Part shown: positions 26,348 through 36,209 of the stretch, piece after piece
How the letters are laid out: every line of letters starts with the position of its first letter
Position numbering within the stretch: position 1 is the first letter of the stretch
From: Methylobacter sp. BlB1
GTDB lineage: Bacteria; Pseudomonadota; Gammaproteobacteria; Methylococcales; Methylomonadaceae
Assembly (NCBI RefSeq): GCF_015476545.1
Contig: NZ_JADMKV010000001.1
Span: 1-64,000 of the forward strand
Direction of reading: 5' to 3'
Length of the DNA: 64,000 nt
The notes under the pieces: generated by a model
What the model was told of the DNA's origin: nothing
The model's database searches: none
Seen by the model: only the letters and a program-made list of their open reading frames with translations
Translations under genes and position numbers: made by a program

Positions 26348-27697
26348 TTATAAGTTTTCAAATGTGGCATCCTGACCGGCTTCGTCGCTTTCCAGCCCAG
26401 CCTGTTCGGTAATGCTTTTAGGAAACGTCTTCTTGACCTTGACGCCCAGGTCGACAAAACTGCTGGCCTGACGGATCAGGTTGCCGTTGCCTCGCGTCAG
26501 TTTATTCATGACGCTGTCGTAGGTCGCGTTGACCGTGCTCAGCTGCCTGCCCAGCCTGTCGAGATCATCGACAAACCCGCGGATTTTGTCATAGAGAATG
26601 CCGGCTTTGTCGGCTATGGCCCGGGCATTCTCGTTCTGGCGCTCATAACGCCAGATATTCTCGATCGTGCGCAAGGTCGCCAGCAATATGGTCGGCGTGA
26701 TGATCACGATCTTGTGCTCGAGGGCATCGGTGAACAAGCGCTCATCGCCCTGGACGGCGGCGATGAAGGCCGGCTCGATCGGCATGAACAGCAGGACAAA
26801 ATCCAGCGACCGCAGGCCCTTCAGGCTGGCGTAGTCTTTCTGGCTCAGGCTCTTGATATGCTCGCGCACGGCGTCCGTGTGCTGCTTCAAGGCCAGCGCC
26901 TTTTCCTGGTCGTCTTCGCTGGCACAGTAGCGCTCATAGGCCAGCAGCGACACCTTGGAATCGATGATGATGTCCTTGCCCTCGGGCAGGCGGATGATGA
27001 TATCGGGTTTGAACAGCCGGTTGTCCTCATCCCTGAACGCGCCTTGCGTCTCATACTCGATGCCCTTGCGCAGACCCGACTGTTCCAGCACTTTTTCCAG
27101 GACCATCTCGCCCCAATTGCCCTGGGCTTTCTTGTCGCCTTTCAGGGCGCGCGTCAGGTTCAGCGCCTCCTGGTTCATCTGCGCCGTATCGCGCCGCAAT
27201 GAAATGATCTCTTCGCGCAGGGAAATGCGGTCTTTGTTTTCGTTGTCGTAAACCGTTTCGATGCGCTGCTTGAACTCGCCCAGCTGCTCGCGCAGCGGCG
27301 TCACGATGTGGTCGAGGCTGGCTTTGTTGTGTTCGGTAAACTGCCGGCTGCGCTCATCGAAGATTTTGCCCGCCAGATTCTCAAACTGGGTTTTCAGCCG
27401 GACTTCGGCATCCTGCAGCAGCGCCAGCTTTTCAGCCGCATGCTTGGCCTGCTCGTCCATGCGCGCCTGCAAGTGGGCATTTTGGGCCTGGGCCTGCATC
27501 AGGAGCTGCTGATACTGTTTTAATTCGGCTTCACGGCCTTGCAGTTGCTTTAATTTTTCTTCGGCGACAGCCAGATCGGTCGACAGCCGCGCGATAAGCG
27601 TTTTATTGCGGCCATTGGCCAGGCCCATCACGACTGCGCCTATTAAAGTACCGATTAAGGCAAATACCCAGGCGGGTATGCTATTGAGCAAATCCAT
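26348..27697 (-). CDS. rmuC: DNA recombination protein RmuC
   Basis: The 449-aa protein has an N-terminal membrane helix (about 8-27), a long coiled coil (about 35-180) and a nuclease-like C-terminal domain with LPEGKDIIIDSKVSL, the family hallmark. RmuC limits recombination at inverted repeats. It stands alone and convergent to the LOG gene. Confidence 0.93.
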   Translation of the reverse strand: MDLLNSIPAWVFALIGTLIGAVVMGLANGRNKTLIARLSTDLAVAEEKLKQLQGREAELKQYQQLLMQAQAQNAHLQARMDEQAKHAAEKLALLQDAEVRLKTQFENLAGKIFDERSRQFTEHNKASLDHIVTPLREQLGEFKQRIETVYDNENKDRISLREEIISLRRDTAQMNQEALNLTRALKGDKKAQGNWGEMVLEKVLEQSGLRKGIEYETQGAFRDEDNRLFKPDIIIRLPEGKDIIIDSKVSLLAYERYCASEDDQEKALALKQHTDAVREHIKSLSQKDYASLKGLRSLDFVLLFMPIEPAFIAAVQGDERLFTDALEHKIVIITPTILLATLRTIENIWRYERQNENARAIADKAGILYDKIRGFVDDLDRLGRQLSTVNATYDSVMNKLTRGNGNLIRQASSFVDLGVKVKKTFPKSITEQAGLESDEAGQDATFENL

Positions 27698-27738
27698 ATT
27701 ACATCTCGGATTTCAGAGCGGGGCGATAGATAGCGCCG

Positions 27739-27774
27739 GGTTCGTACTCAGATCTGGGCACGAACCGCGAGCGG
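27739..27774. terminator. Hairpin pair downstream of hemL
   Basis: GGTTCGT (27739-27745) pairs with ACGAACC (27760-27766), and CCGC-GA-GCGG (27765-27774) forms an alternative. They lie between the hemL stop and the rmuC start and may end the hemL transcript. Confidence 0.35.
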
Positions 27775-27785
27775 TTATCATTCTA

Positions 27786-29066
27786 TTATAAACGTTTGAA
27801 GATGGCCTCAGCGGTATCAAGCGTCTGATTCAGGTCCTCGTCCGTATGCGCAATGGATACAAACCCGGCTTCAAAAGCCGACGGCGCCAGATAAACGCCT
27901 TGCTCCAGCATGGCATGGAAGAAGCGCTTGAACAGGTTCTGGTCGCATTGCATGGCCTGGGCAAAGCTCGTTACCCGCTCGGCTTCGGTGAAAAACAGTC
28001 CGAACATGCCGCCGACGGCATTGGTGCTCAGTGCGATGCCGGCCTGTTGGGCGCGCTGCTTCATGCCGGCTGTCAGTTTTTCGGTTTTGGCCGTCAGGTC
28101 CTCAAAGAAGCCGGGGCGCGAGATCAGTTCCAGCGTCTTCAAGCCGGCAGCCATCGCCACCGGGTTGCCCGACAGCGTGCCGGCCTGATAGACGGGTCCC
28201 AGCGGCGCCAGGCATTCCATGATCTTGCGCTTGCCGCCGAAAGCGCCGACCGGCATGCCGCCGCCGATGACCTTGCCCAGCGTCGTCAGATCCGGAGTAA
28301 TGTCATACAAACCCTGGGCACCGTGCAGGCCGACCCGGAAGCCGGTCATGACCTCATCGAAGATCAGCACGCTGCCGTACTGGTCGCAGGCCTGGCGCAA
28401 GGTTTCCAGGAATCCCGGCACCGGCGGAATGCAGTTCATATTGCCGGCGACCGGCTCGACGATAATGCAGGCGATCTGCTCGCCAAGCTCGCTGAACAGC
28501 GTTTTGACCACCTCGCTGTCGTTATAGGCCAGGGTAATGGTGTTTTCGGCGAAGGCGGCCGGCACGCCCGGCGAGCTCGGTACGCCCAGCGTCAGGGCGC
28601 CGGAGCCGGCCTTAACAAGCAGGGAGTCGGAATGGCCGTGATAGCAGCCTTCGAATTTGACGATCTTGTCGCGGCCGGTATAGCCGCGCGCCAGCCGGAT
28701 TGCGCTCATGGTCGCTTCGGTGCCGGAGCTGACCATTCTGACCAGATCGATGGACGGTACCAGTTCGGTCACGCACTCGGCCATGCGTGTCTCGATTTCG
28801 GTCGGCGCGCCAAAGCTCAGGCCTCTCTCGGCAGCCGCCTTGACCGCTGCGATCACTTCGGGATGGGCATGGCCTAACACCATAGGGCCCCACGAGCCGA
28901 CGTAATCGATATAGCGATTGTCCTGGCTGTCGTAAATATAAGCGCCGCTGGCCCGGTCGATAAAAACAGGCGTGCCGCCCACGCCGCTGAAAGAACGCAC
29001 GGGCGAATTCACGCCGCCCGGAATGACGCGTTTGGCATCGGAAAATAAAACAGCTGCTTCAGTCAT
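27786..29066 (-). CDS. hemL: Glutamate-1-semialdehyde 2,1-aminomutase
   Basis: The 426-aa PLP enzyme makes 5-aminolevulinate for haem. It shows NSPVRSF at the start, [23 protein letters not shown] and the lysine region [16 protein letters not shown]. Length is normal. It is monocistronic. Confidence 0.97.
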   Translation of the reverse strand: MTEAAVLFSDAKRVIPGGVNSPVRSFSGVGGTPVFIDRASGAYIYDSQDNRYIDYVGSWGPMVLGHAHPEVIAAVKAAAERGLSFGAPTEIETRMAECVTELVPSIDLVRMVSSGTEATMSAIRLARGYTGRDKIVKFEGCYHGHSDSLLVKAGSGALTLGVPSSPGVPAAFAENTITLAYNDSEVVKTLFSELGEQIACIIVEPVAGNMNCIPPVPGFLETLRQACDQYGSVLIFDEVMTGFRVGLHGAQGLYDITPDLTTLGKVIGGGMPVGAFGGKRKIMECLAPLGPVYQAGTLSGNPVAMAAGLKTLELISRPGFFEDLTAKTEKLTAGMKQRAQQAGIALSTNAVGGMFGLFFTEAERVTSFAQAMQCDQNLFKRFFHAMLEQGVYLAPSAFEAGFVSIAHTDEDLNQTLDTAEAIFKRL

Positions 29067-29269
29067 AATTTTTCAGTTAAAGTTAATTTTGAATGGCGTA
29101 AAGGATAGGGGAACTTGACCGGGATTGGAAGGGGTTATCACGATCAAGATGCGTATGCTGCCGCACAGACCCGCTTTTTTGCCTGGATTAGGCTGGTAGC
29201 GGCTGCCGATAGACAGGCTCGGCTTTAAAACCGATGAAGACTGGTTTCAACAATTGAAAAGGGAGAATC

Positions 29270-30100
29270 ATGCGCAGGCTTTTGCTGTCACGTATTCTAA
29301 AAGCGATCTGCCGGCGGGGTTTGCTGCCGATAACCGTCATGTTTATGACGATGGGATCGGCTCAGGCGCATGGGCTGATTGAAGAAACAGGCCGCGCACG
29401 ATTACCGGTCATAGCCAGCGGGCTGTTGCTGGCTGCGCTCTGGTTGGCCTATTGCATCGGAGCCCGGCGCGTGCGGCCCGCAACAGGCCGATGGCTGGCA
29501 TTTCAAGGCGCCAGCCTGATCGCGGCATTGACCTCGTTCGGGCCATCGCAGCCCTGGCTCGGAAGCGGCTCGGCCGCGCACATGATTCAGCATCTGTTGA
29601 TCATGGCCGTGATCGCGCCGCTCTATGCGCTGGCGCGGCCGTTGCCGCAATGGCTGGCGGCAACGGGGCGGGCAGGCCGTTGGCTCTTCAGGCCGCTTTT
29701 GCATTTAAGCCGTTACCCGATCTGGGCAGGCGGCTTGCAGGGCGCCGCGATCTGGTTCTGGCATGCGCCAAAGTTTTATAACCTGGCCTTGGCTGATCCC
29801 AAATGGCATTTCGTCGAACATGCCAGCTTCGCGCTGGGGGCCGGCCTTTTCTGGTGGTCGGTATTGGGCCGGCACAGCGCAACGGCCTTGCCGGCTCTGC
29901 TGTTTACGTTTATGCATATGGGCATGCTCGGCGCTCTGCTGACTTTCGCACAGACGCCCTTATACGATGACAGGCTCGATCTTCAGGACCAGCAACTGGC
30001 CGGCCTGATCATGTGGGTGCCGGGCGGCCTGCCTTATCTGCTCGCCGGCGGCTGGTGCGGCTTGCGTTGGTTCCGGCAGTTGACGCCGAGGTCTGAATGA
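29270..30100 (+). CDS. CtaG-type (caa3) cytochrome oxidase assembly protein
   Basis: The 276-aa protein has seven hydrophobic segments and fits the caa3_CtaG family (segments FGPSQPWLGSGSAAHMIQH, HAPKFYNLAL and FMHMGMLGALLTF). Such proteins help assemble caa3-type oxidases. It is convergent with the first oxidase cluster, whose last gene ends one base after its stop. GGGAG precedes the ATG. Confidence 0.85.
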   Translation: MRRLLLSRILKAICRRGLLPITVMFMTMGSAQAHGLIEETGRARLPVIASGLLLAALWLAYCIGARRVRPATGRWLAFQGASLIAALTSFGPSQPWLGSGSAAHMIQHLLIMAVIAPLYALARPLPQWLAATGRAGRWLFRPLLHLSRYPIWAGGLQGAAIWFWHAPKFYNLALADPKWHFVEHASFALGAGLFWWSVLGRHSATALPALLFTFMHMGMLGALLTFAQTPLYDDRLDLQDQQLAGLIMWVPGGLPYLLAGGWCGLRWFRQLTPRSE

Positions 30101-31351
30101 TCACTGCCGCAACGCCTCGCGCAGCAACGAAACCTCGCGTGTTGTAACCGGCGATGCGGCATTGCCCCAGCTGTTGCGGATAAAGCTCAGGACTTCGGCG
30201 ATCTGGCGATCAGACAGTTTTTTGGCAAAGCTGGGCATCTTTTCTGATTTCGAGCCGCTTTGAGTCTGCGTAATCTCGCCGCCTTCCAGCGTCAGGCGGA
30301 TCAGCGACGCTGGGATGCGGGCGAGCACGGACGGATTGCCGGCCAGCTTCGGAAATTTGCGCGCTTCGCCCTCGCCGCCTGCCTTATGGCACTTGGCGCA
30401 GAATGACTGATAAATGCCGACACCCGGCCGCTCGATTTCGCCGGTTACGATCGCCGACAGCTCTACGGCGACGGCCGGCGCATCGGGCTCGTAGGACGCT
30501 TTTTCGCTCCGGGGCGGCAAGGACTTCAGATAGTGGGCAATAGCCTTGAGATCCTGATTGCGCAAATACTTCGTGCTGTTCTCAATCACCTCCACCATGT
30601 TGCCGAAAACCACGCCCACATCGCTGTGGCCGGTTCCCAGGAAGGATGCGATGGCTTCTTCCGGGAACCGGCCCAGGCCCGAGGCCGGCGCTCCGGTCAG
30701 ATTGGCGGCAAACCAGTTGTCGACGACCGCGCCGGTCAGGTAGTAAGGCGAGGCTTCCGCATAGCCTTTTTCCTGAAACGCCAGCCCGCGCGGCGTGTGA
30801 CAGGCGCCGCAGTGGCCCAGGGACTGCACTAGATACGCGCCCCGGTTCCATTCCGCATCGCGGTCCGGGCTCGGTTCAAAGCGTTCATGGTTGACGAAGA
30901 GCATATCCCAGAATAACAGCGTCCAGCGCTGGTTGAACGGGAAGGGCAGCCGGGTTTCGGGCGGCCGGTGCCTGACCGGTTTCACTTCCTTCATGAAATA
31001 GTCGTACAGGGCGCGGACATCGTCGTCCTTTATGGCCTTGAACGAAGCATAAGGCATGGCCGGATACAGGCGTTTGCCGCCTTTGGCCACGCCATCCCTG
31101 AGTGCGCGGCTGAAATCCTCCAGCGTGTAGCGGCCGATGCCGGTTTCAGGATCTGGCGTGATGTTGGTCGAATAGATGATCCCGAAAGGAGAGTTGATCG
31201 GCAGGCCGCCGGCAAAAAGTGCACCTTCCGTTCCGGCCGTATGGCAGGCCACGCAATCGCCTGCCCGGGCCAGGTAGGCTCCGAGGCTGGTCTGTGCCAT
31301 GGCAAGGCCCGGCAGCAACGACCCACAGATGCAGAGCAATAGTCTTATCAT
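30101..31351 (-). CDS. Tri-haem c-type cytochrome of oxidase cluster A
   Basis: The mature protein has three haem motifs: CVACH, CGACH and CAKCH. It resembles the cytochrome c subunits of membrane alcohol or aldehyde dehydrogenases (about 420 aa). The ATG at 31351 gives a clean signal peptide ending AMA; longer starts at 31375 and 31399 overlap the preceding gene. It is the last gene of oxidase cluster A and could feed electrons to the CuA/haem c subunit. No dehydrogenase partner is adjacent. Confidence 0.85.
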   Translation of the reverse strand: MIRLLLCICGSLLPGLAMAQTSLGAYLARAGDCVACHTAGTEGALFAGGLPINSPFGIIYSTNITPDPETGIGRYTLEDFSRALRDGVAKGGKRLYPAMPYASFKAIKDDDVRALYDYFMKEVKPVRHRPPETRLPFPFNQRWTLLFWDMLFVNHERFEPSPDRDAEWNRGAYLVQSLGHCGACHTPRGLAFQEKGYAEASPYYLTGAVVDNWFAANLTGAPASGLGRFPEEAIASFLGTGHSDVGVVFGNMVEVIENSTKYLRNQDLKAIAHYLKSLPPRSEKASYEPDAPAVAVELSAIVTGEIERPGVGIYQSFCAKCHKAGGEGEARKFPKLAGNPSVLARIPASLIRLTLEGGEITQTQSGSKSEKMPSFAKKLSDRQIAEVLSFIRNSWGNAASPVTTREVSLLREALRQ

Positions 31352-31356
31352 GCGAT

Positions 31357-31770
31357 TCAATGCCAGGGACTGCATGGCGACACCAGTAGGACCGCACAAG
31401 CCGTAAACAGCACCGCCATGGTGAAAATGAAGCTTGACATGGCGCCCAATTTGGCCAGAAACTGGGCTCGGTCATCCCGCTCTTCCAGTAACGGCGCACG
31501 TGTCTGCCGGCACAAAGTCCAGGCCATGAAGCCCGACAGCAGGGCTATTGCCAGGCAGGCGCCGCTGATCAAAGCCAGCGTGGCCAGCAGCCCTTGCCAG
31601 ACCGGTTCGGGCAGCGGCATCTGATAGGGATAGCAGGCCTGGGCGGCCAGCGGCTCGCTTAACGACAGCTGCGCCACCCAGGCAATCGGCGCGCCGAACA
31701 GCGCCGTCAGCAGGTACAGGGTGCTTACCCGGCCGGGTCGTTTAAATGAAGCAGGGGCATTGGCGTACAC
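31357..31770 (-). CDS. Small membrane protein of oxidase cluster A
   Basis: The 137-aa protein has three predicted membrane helices and no recognised motif. The start is GTG at 31770, with AGGAG 7 bases upstream and 8 bases after the ctaE stop. The position behind subunit III suggests a subunit IV-like or assembly role, but sequence alone does not show this. Confidence 0.6.
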   Translation of the reverse strand: MYANAPASFKRPGRVSTLYLLTALFGAPIAWVAQLSLSEPLAAQACYPYQMPLPEPVWQGLLATLALISGACLAIALLSGFMAWTLCRQTRAPLLEERDDRAQFLAKLGAMSSFIFTMAVLFTACAVLLVSPCSPWH

Positions 31771-31778
31771 GGCATCTC

Positions 31779-32378
31779 CTAAAAGAGGTAGGGCGTCAGA
31801 TACAGCGTGGTAAAGACGAACAGCCAGACCACGTCGACGAAATGCCAGTAGACGCCGCCGATCGTGACAGCAGCATAACGCCGGTCGTCAAAATAGCCGA
31901 GCGCGGTCCAGAGCAGCAACAGCAGCAGGATCACCAGTCCGACGGCGACATGCAGCAGATGAAAGCCCGTGATCGTGAAGTACAGCGAATCATACAGATT
32001 CGCCGTCATGTCATAGTGCTTGTGCCCCCACTCCCTGAACTGAATCATGACAAAGCCGGCGCCCAGCAAAATGGCCACGGCCATCGATGCCAGGCTCCAC
32101 TGTAATTGCCGGCGCCGGATGCAGCGCTCGCCGGCCCAGACAAAAACGCTGCTGGCCAGCAATATTGCTGTGTTCAGGCTGGCTATGCCCAGTTGCGGCA
32201 GGCCTTGCGGCGGCCAGTGCTGCTGCGTTTGCGAGACCAGATAGAAGTAGGAAAACAGCAGATACCCGAACAGCGCGCCTTCGGTCACGATCAGGGCCAG
32301 CAATCCCCACCAGCCGCCGGCACGCTTGCCTTCACTGCCGACCGGCAGCGGCCTGTCCAGTTGAATGATTTCAGACAT
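31779..32378 (-). CDS. ctaE: Cytochrome c oxidase subunit III
   Basis: The 199-aa protein has five to six membrane helices and the subunit III pattern (ITGFHLLHVAVGLV, YWHFVDVVWLFVF). The ATG at 32378, with AGGAG upstream, overlaps the end of subunit I by 8 bases. It is the short, five-helix type common in caa3 and bo3 oxidases. Confidence 0.92.
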   Translation of the reverse strand: MSEIIQLDRPLPVGSEGKRAGGWWGLLALIVTEGALFGYLLFSYFYLVSQTQQHWPPQGLPQLGIASLNTAILLASSVFVWAGERCIRRRQLQWSLASMAVAILLGAGFVMIQFREWGHKHYDMTANLYDSLYFTITGFHLLHVAVGLVILLLLLLWTALGYFDDRRYAAVTIGGVYWHFVDVVWLFVFTTLYLTPYLF

Positions 32379-34353
32379 GGGCGACTCCTTTGTCGGGTTT
32401 AACGGCCGGCACACGCTGAACCAGGGCCTTGCTCGGCCACAGCCAGGCAATCAGCGACAGACCGGACGCCATGATCATCAGGCCGGCAAAATCCCAGGCA
32501 TGCAGCAACAGGCCGGCGAAGATCAGGCTGCTGAACAGCCCGAGAAAGAACGGCGCATAAGAGTCTTCCGGCATTTTCAGAATGACGTCCGGCCTGGCAT
32601 CGAGCGGCGTCGTGCCCAGCGTTTCGCGCCCTTCCATGAGCAGATAGCCGGTCTCGAGACTGGAGCGGCCTGCGCCCTCGTCCAGCCAGTCTTCCCATAA
32701 AGGATGGCGGCTGGCGACAACAGGGATGACGGCGAAATTGTAAGCCGGCGGCGGCGAAGGCACGGCCCATTCCAGCGTCGACGCCTGCCAGGGATTTTCC
32801 GTCGCCGGCGCGCCGCGTCTCAGGCTGACCAAGACATTGATCAGAAACAGCAGCAGGCCGAGGGCGAACACGAACGAGCCTGCCGATGTGATCAGGTTGA
32901 CCGTATTCCAGCCCATATTGGGCGCATAGGTATAGATCCGGCGAGGCATGCCCAGCAGGCCGGCGATGTGCATCGGGAAGAAGCCCGCATTGAAACCGAT
33001 GAACATGACCCAGAAGCTCCATTTCCCTAACGTTTCGTTCATCATGCGGCCGAAGAACTTGGGGAACCAGTAATAGATGCCGCCCACGACCGGGAACACA
33101 TTGATGCCGAGCAGGACATAATGCAGATGCGCGACGATGAAGTAAGTCTCGTTAAGCTGGAAGTCCAGCGGCACGGCCGCAGTCATGACGCCTGACAGCC
33201 CGCCGATCACAAACAGCAGCACGAAGCCGGCGAAAAACAGGAACGGCGTATTGAAGACCGGGCGGCCCAGCCAGATCGTCGCGATCCACGCGAACACGGC
33301 GACGGCGCTGGGGATCGAGATGACCATGCTGGTGGCGCCGAAAAACGACAGCGCCAGCGTCGGCAGGCCCGTGGCGAACATGTGATGAACCCAGACCCCG
33401 AAGCCGAGCAGCATGGTCGCCATCGTGGATAGCGCGACAGGGGCGTAGCCGACCAGCGGTCGGCGGCAGAACGTCGGCAGCGCGTCCGAGACGATGCCCA
33501 TGGCCGGCAGCACGACCACATAAACCCAGGGGTGCCCGAACATCCAGAACAGGTGCTGCCACAGCATCGGCTTGCCGCCATTCACGACATCGAAGAAGTG
33601 CGTGCCGAACTGCCGGTCCAGCCAGAGCATGAAGAAGGCCAGGCTGACGACGGGGACGGCGAAGACATTGGCGACCGACGCCGTCAGCGTGCCCCAGACC
33701 AGGATCGGCACGCGGTCGATCGACATGCCGGGCGCGCGCAGCCGGAACAGCGTGACGATGAAATTGATCGAGCCGACCGTCGTCGAAATGCCCAGCAGCA
33801 CCATGCCCAGCGCGTAGACATCGATGTTGGGGCCGGTGTCGTACAGGCGGCCGGTCAGCGGCACGTAATTGAACCAGCCGCCATCCGGCGCCTGGCCGAG
33901 CGGAAAGCTGGCGTACAGGAACAGGCCTGCGAACAGGAACAGCCAGTACGACAAGGCATTGAGGCGCGGGAACGCCATGTCCCGCGAACCGAGCATGAGC
34001 GGCCACAGATAGTTGGAAAAGCCCGACAGCACCGGCAGTGCGTATAGGAAAATCATCGTCACGCCGTGCATCGTGAACAGCTGGTTGTACTGCTCTGGCG
34101 TCAGCAAAGTCTGGTCCGGCTGCGCCAGTTGCAGGCGCATGATCAGCGCCTCGATGCCGCCCAGCAGCAAAAATATAAAGGCTGTGGCCAGATAGCGCAA
34201 ACCGATGGTTTTATGGTCCACCGTCGACAGCCAGCCGCGCCAGCCGGGCTCCGTTTCCCACAGGCCGGCCAGGCGTATTTCGGCGTCCGAACCGAGCGGG
34301 GCGCAGCCCATTTCGGGTACGCGGATTAAAGGGCTGTCGGCGCTGTCTGTCAT
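32371..34353 (-). CDS. ctaD: Cytochrome c oxidase subunit I with Trp in place of Glu in the HPEVY motif
   Basis: The 660-aa membrane protein has the haem ligand His96 in FTMHGVTM, CuB ligands at His274 and the HH pair in WVHHMFATG, the cross-link Tyr278, and haem ligands in AHLHYVLLG. The motif normally reading GHPEVY is GHPWVY, so the D-channel glutamate is Trp276; the codon is TGG at 33526-33528. About 90 C-terminal residues form two extra helices. It lies 11 bases after subunit II. Proton pumping may differ from classical A1 oxidases. Confidence 0.93.
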   Translation of the reverse strand: MTDSADSPLIRVPEMGCAPLGSDAEIRLAGLWETEPGWRGWLSTVDHKTIGLRYLATAFIFLLLGGIEALIMRLQLAQPDQTLLTPEQYNQLFTMHGVTMIFLYALPVLSGFSNYLWPLMLGSRDMAFPRLNALSYWLFLFAGLFLYASFPLGQAPDGGWFNYVPLTGRLYDTGPNIDVYALGMVLLGISTTVGSINFIVTLFRLRAPGMSIDRVPILVWGTLTASVANVFAVPVVSLAFFMLWLDRQFGTHFFDVVNGGKPMLWQHLFWMFGHPWVYVVVLPAMGIVSDALPTFCRRPLVGYAPVALSTMATMLLGFGVWVHHMFATGLPTLALSFFGATSMVISIPSAVAVFAWIATIWLGRPVFNTPFLFFAGFVLLFVIGGLSGVMTAAVPLDFQLNETYFIVAHLHYVLLGINVFPVVGGIYYWFPKFFGRMMNETLGKWSFWVMFIGFNAGFFPMHIAGLLGMPRRIYTYAPNMGWNTVNLITSAGSFVFALGLLLFLINVLVSLRRGAPATENPWQASTLEWAVPSPPPAYNFAVIPVVASRHPLWEDWLDEGAGRSSLETGYLLMEGRETLGTTPLDARPDVILKMPEDSYAPFFLGLFSSLIFAGLLLHAWDFAGLMIMASGLSLIAWLWPSKALVQRVPAVKPDKGVAHV

Positions 34354-34364
34354 AGCGGGCTTCC

Positions 34365-35333
34365 TTAATCAAGAGTCGATAAAAACGCCGACAGCGCAGT
34401 CAGCTCGGCCGGCGGCAAGACCATGCTGGGCATGCGTGCGCCCGGTTTGATTTCCTGGGCGTGGGTGATCCAGCGCTCCCGGTGCTCGGGTGTATTGGTC
34501 AGTGTGCCGGCGGCGATCAGGCGGCGCGATTTCAGGTGCGTCAGGTCGGGCGCATGGGCGCCTATGGCTTCGGTGCCGCGAATCGAATGGCAGCCCGAGC
34601 AATGCTCCATAAACACTTTCCAGCCGGCGCCGGTATTGTTTGCAGGCGACAGGACTACCCGTCTATGTTGAGCGGTTTGCCATCGCTGGAATTCGGCGGG
34701 ATTTTGCGCAACCACTTCCAATGCCATGTGCGCATGCTGAAGCCCGCAGTACTGCGTGCATTCGCCGCGATAGACGCCGGAAGCATCGGCCTGTAGCCAC
34801 TGCCGGTTGATCAGGCCCGGAATCATCTGCGTCTTGCCGGCCAGCACGGGCACCCAAAAGGCGTGTATGACATCAGCGCTTTTCAGCTTCACCAGAACGG
34901 GCACGCCGACCGGGATATGTATTTCGTTGGCCGTTACAAAATTGAGCCTCGGATCATTGTATTCATACTCGACTTTCCACCACCAGTCGTAGCCGGTAAC
35001 GGTCAGCGTCAAGGCCGGGGCCTGCGGTGGCCTAGCGACTGTGTTCAGCGTGATTAGCGCGTAAATGGCCATGCCGAGCAATATGCAGGTCGAGATGCCG
35101 GTGCCGATATAAACCCATTGCAGCCCTTTGTCGGCATCGTCAATTTTTCCGCTGTTCTGCGGACGTTTATGAAGCAGAGCGCCTGCCAGGAGTCCGGCAA
35201 CGATAAGAAAAACCACGACTACGATGGATGCAAATATCCAACCCAGATGCAGGGTCGGCATTGAGGCAGGGCCGTAGCTGTGCAGGAAATAGTTAAGCGG
35301 CGCTATTTCCTTTTCTGACAGAGCGATGCTCAT
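34365..35333 (-). CDS. ctaC: Cytochrome c oxidase subunit II with fused cytochrome c
   Basis: The 322-aa protein has two membrane helices (about 25-50 and 73-95), a CuA domain with His in VIHAFWVP and ECTQYCGLQHAHM, and a C-terminal haem c motif CSGCH. This is the caa3 layout. It is the first gene of cluster A, with a 497-base upstream region. No lipobox is visible, unlike its counterpart in cluster B. Confidence 0.93.
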   Translation of the reverse strand: MSIALSEKEIAPLNYFLHSYGPASMPTLHLGWIFASIVVVVFLIVAGLLAGALLHKRPQNSGKIDDADKGLQWVYIGTGISTCILLGMAIYALITLNTVARPPQAPALTLTVTGYDWWWKVEYEYNDPRLNFVTANEIHIPVGVPVLVKLKSADVIHAFWVPVLAGKTQMIPGLINRQWLQADASGVYRGECTQYCGLQHAHMALEVVAQNPAEFQRWQTAQHRRVVLSPANNTGAGWKVFMEHCSGCHSIRGTEAIGAHAPDLTHLKSRRLIAAGTLTNTPEHRERWITHAQEIKPGARMPSMVLPPAELTALSAFLSTLD

Positions 35334-35830
35334 GGCTGGCGCGGTTTATATTAGGAGCTTCAGTCGCCTTTGAGCAAGGCGGAGCAGGGGGCCTGCAAGA
35401 TTGTTCATGTCTATCACTCCGTTGTTAAAGCCATCAATCTGTGTTCTATGACCATAACTCGGTTCTCGCGTTCCGGGATATGGACACAGGACTCTACGGG
35501 ATCAGTTTTACTGCTTTATCGGGCCTTATGTTCGACATCGAACTGACAGCAACTGATTTCGGATCTAGAGTTAATTAAATCATGTATTAAACCCAGCCTT
35601 TAGGCGGGCCGGTTTGCTTTTCTGTCGGAATAACTGATTCTTTTGGAGATGGCTTGCTCTTAAATCTGAACAGAATGGGCCGTTATATCGCTAATTGATA
35701 GCTCAGATTGATGCATAGCCTCTGCCAGGCGATACATTGCCGTTTCATTCCAAAAATCTGTGCTGCCTGAGATTCGGGTATAAACCATGATCAGCTCTCA
35801 TCATTAATCGTTTCATCTGGAGAATTAGTT
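35334..35830. other. Divergent control region of oxidase cluster A and the BON gene
   Basis: No gene is seen in about 500 bases between two divergent genes. The region is AT-richer than its flanks and holds the inverted repeat GTTCGA-CA-TCGAAC (35530-35543). Promoters for both sides are expected here, but I could not fix one. Confidence 0.5.
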
Positions 35831-36187
35831 ATGAAAACAATCAAATCTTGTTCAGCATTTGCTCTAGCTGTGATATTGACATCAATAGCCGGTTATGGGA
35901 CGGCAATGGCGGCTGAAAGAATGGATATGGCAGCCGGAGGAGGGGAAACTGCTGGCGAATATGTGGATGACGCCATGATTACCTCTAAGGTGAAAGCGGC
36001 TATAGTCGGCGACTCCAGGCTGAGTGCTTTTGACGTCAATGTCGAAACACATCAGGGCGTAGTGCAATTAAACGGCTTTGTAGACTCTCAGGAGGCTATC
36101 AATGCGGCAGCAGAGGTTGCGCAACGCGTTGAGGGCGTCAAATCAGTAGACAATAATCTACAACTTAAAAACCCACTGTCTAAATAG
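35831..36187 (+). CDS. BON-domain periplasmic protein (OsmY-like)
   Basis: The 118-aa protein has a signal peptide ending AMAAE and one BON domain (about 45-115) with DAMITSKVKAAIVGD and VQLNGFVDSQEAI. BON proteins bind phospholipid surfaces and are often stress-induced. A good TGGAGAA ribosome site lies before the ATG. The AI-2E-family gene follows 22 bases on and may be co-transcribed. Confidence 0.85.
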   Translation: MKTIKSCSAFALAVILTSIAGYGTAMAAERMDMAAGGGETAGEYVDDAMITSKVKAAIVGDSRLSAFDVNVETHQGVVQLNGFVDSQEAINAAAEVAQRVEGVKSVDNNLQLKNPLSK

Positions 36188-36209
36188 GCTTCGCTAGGAA
36201 GATGGGTTC

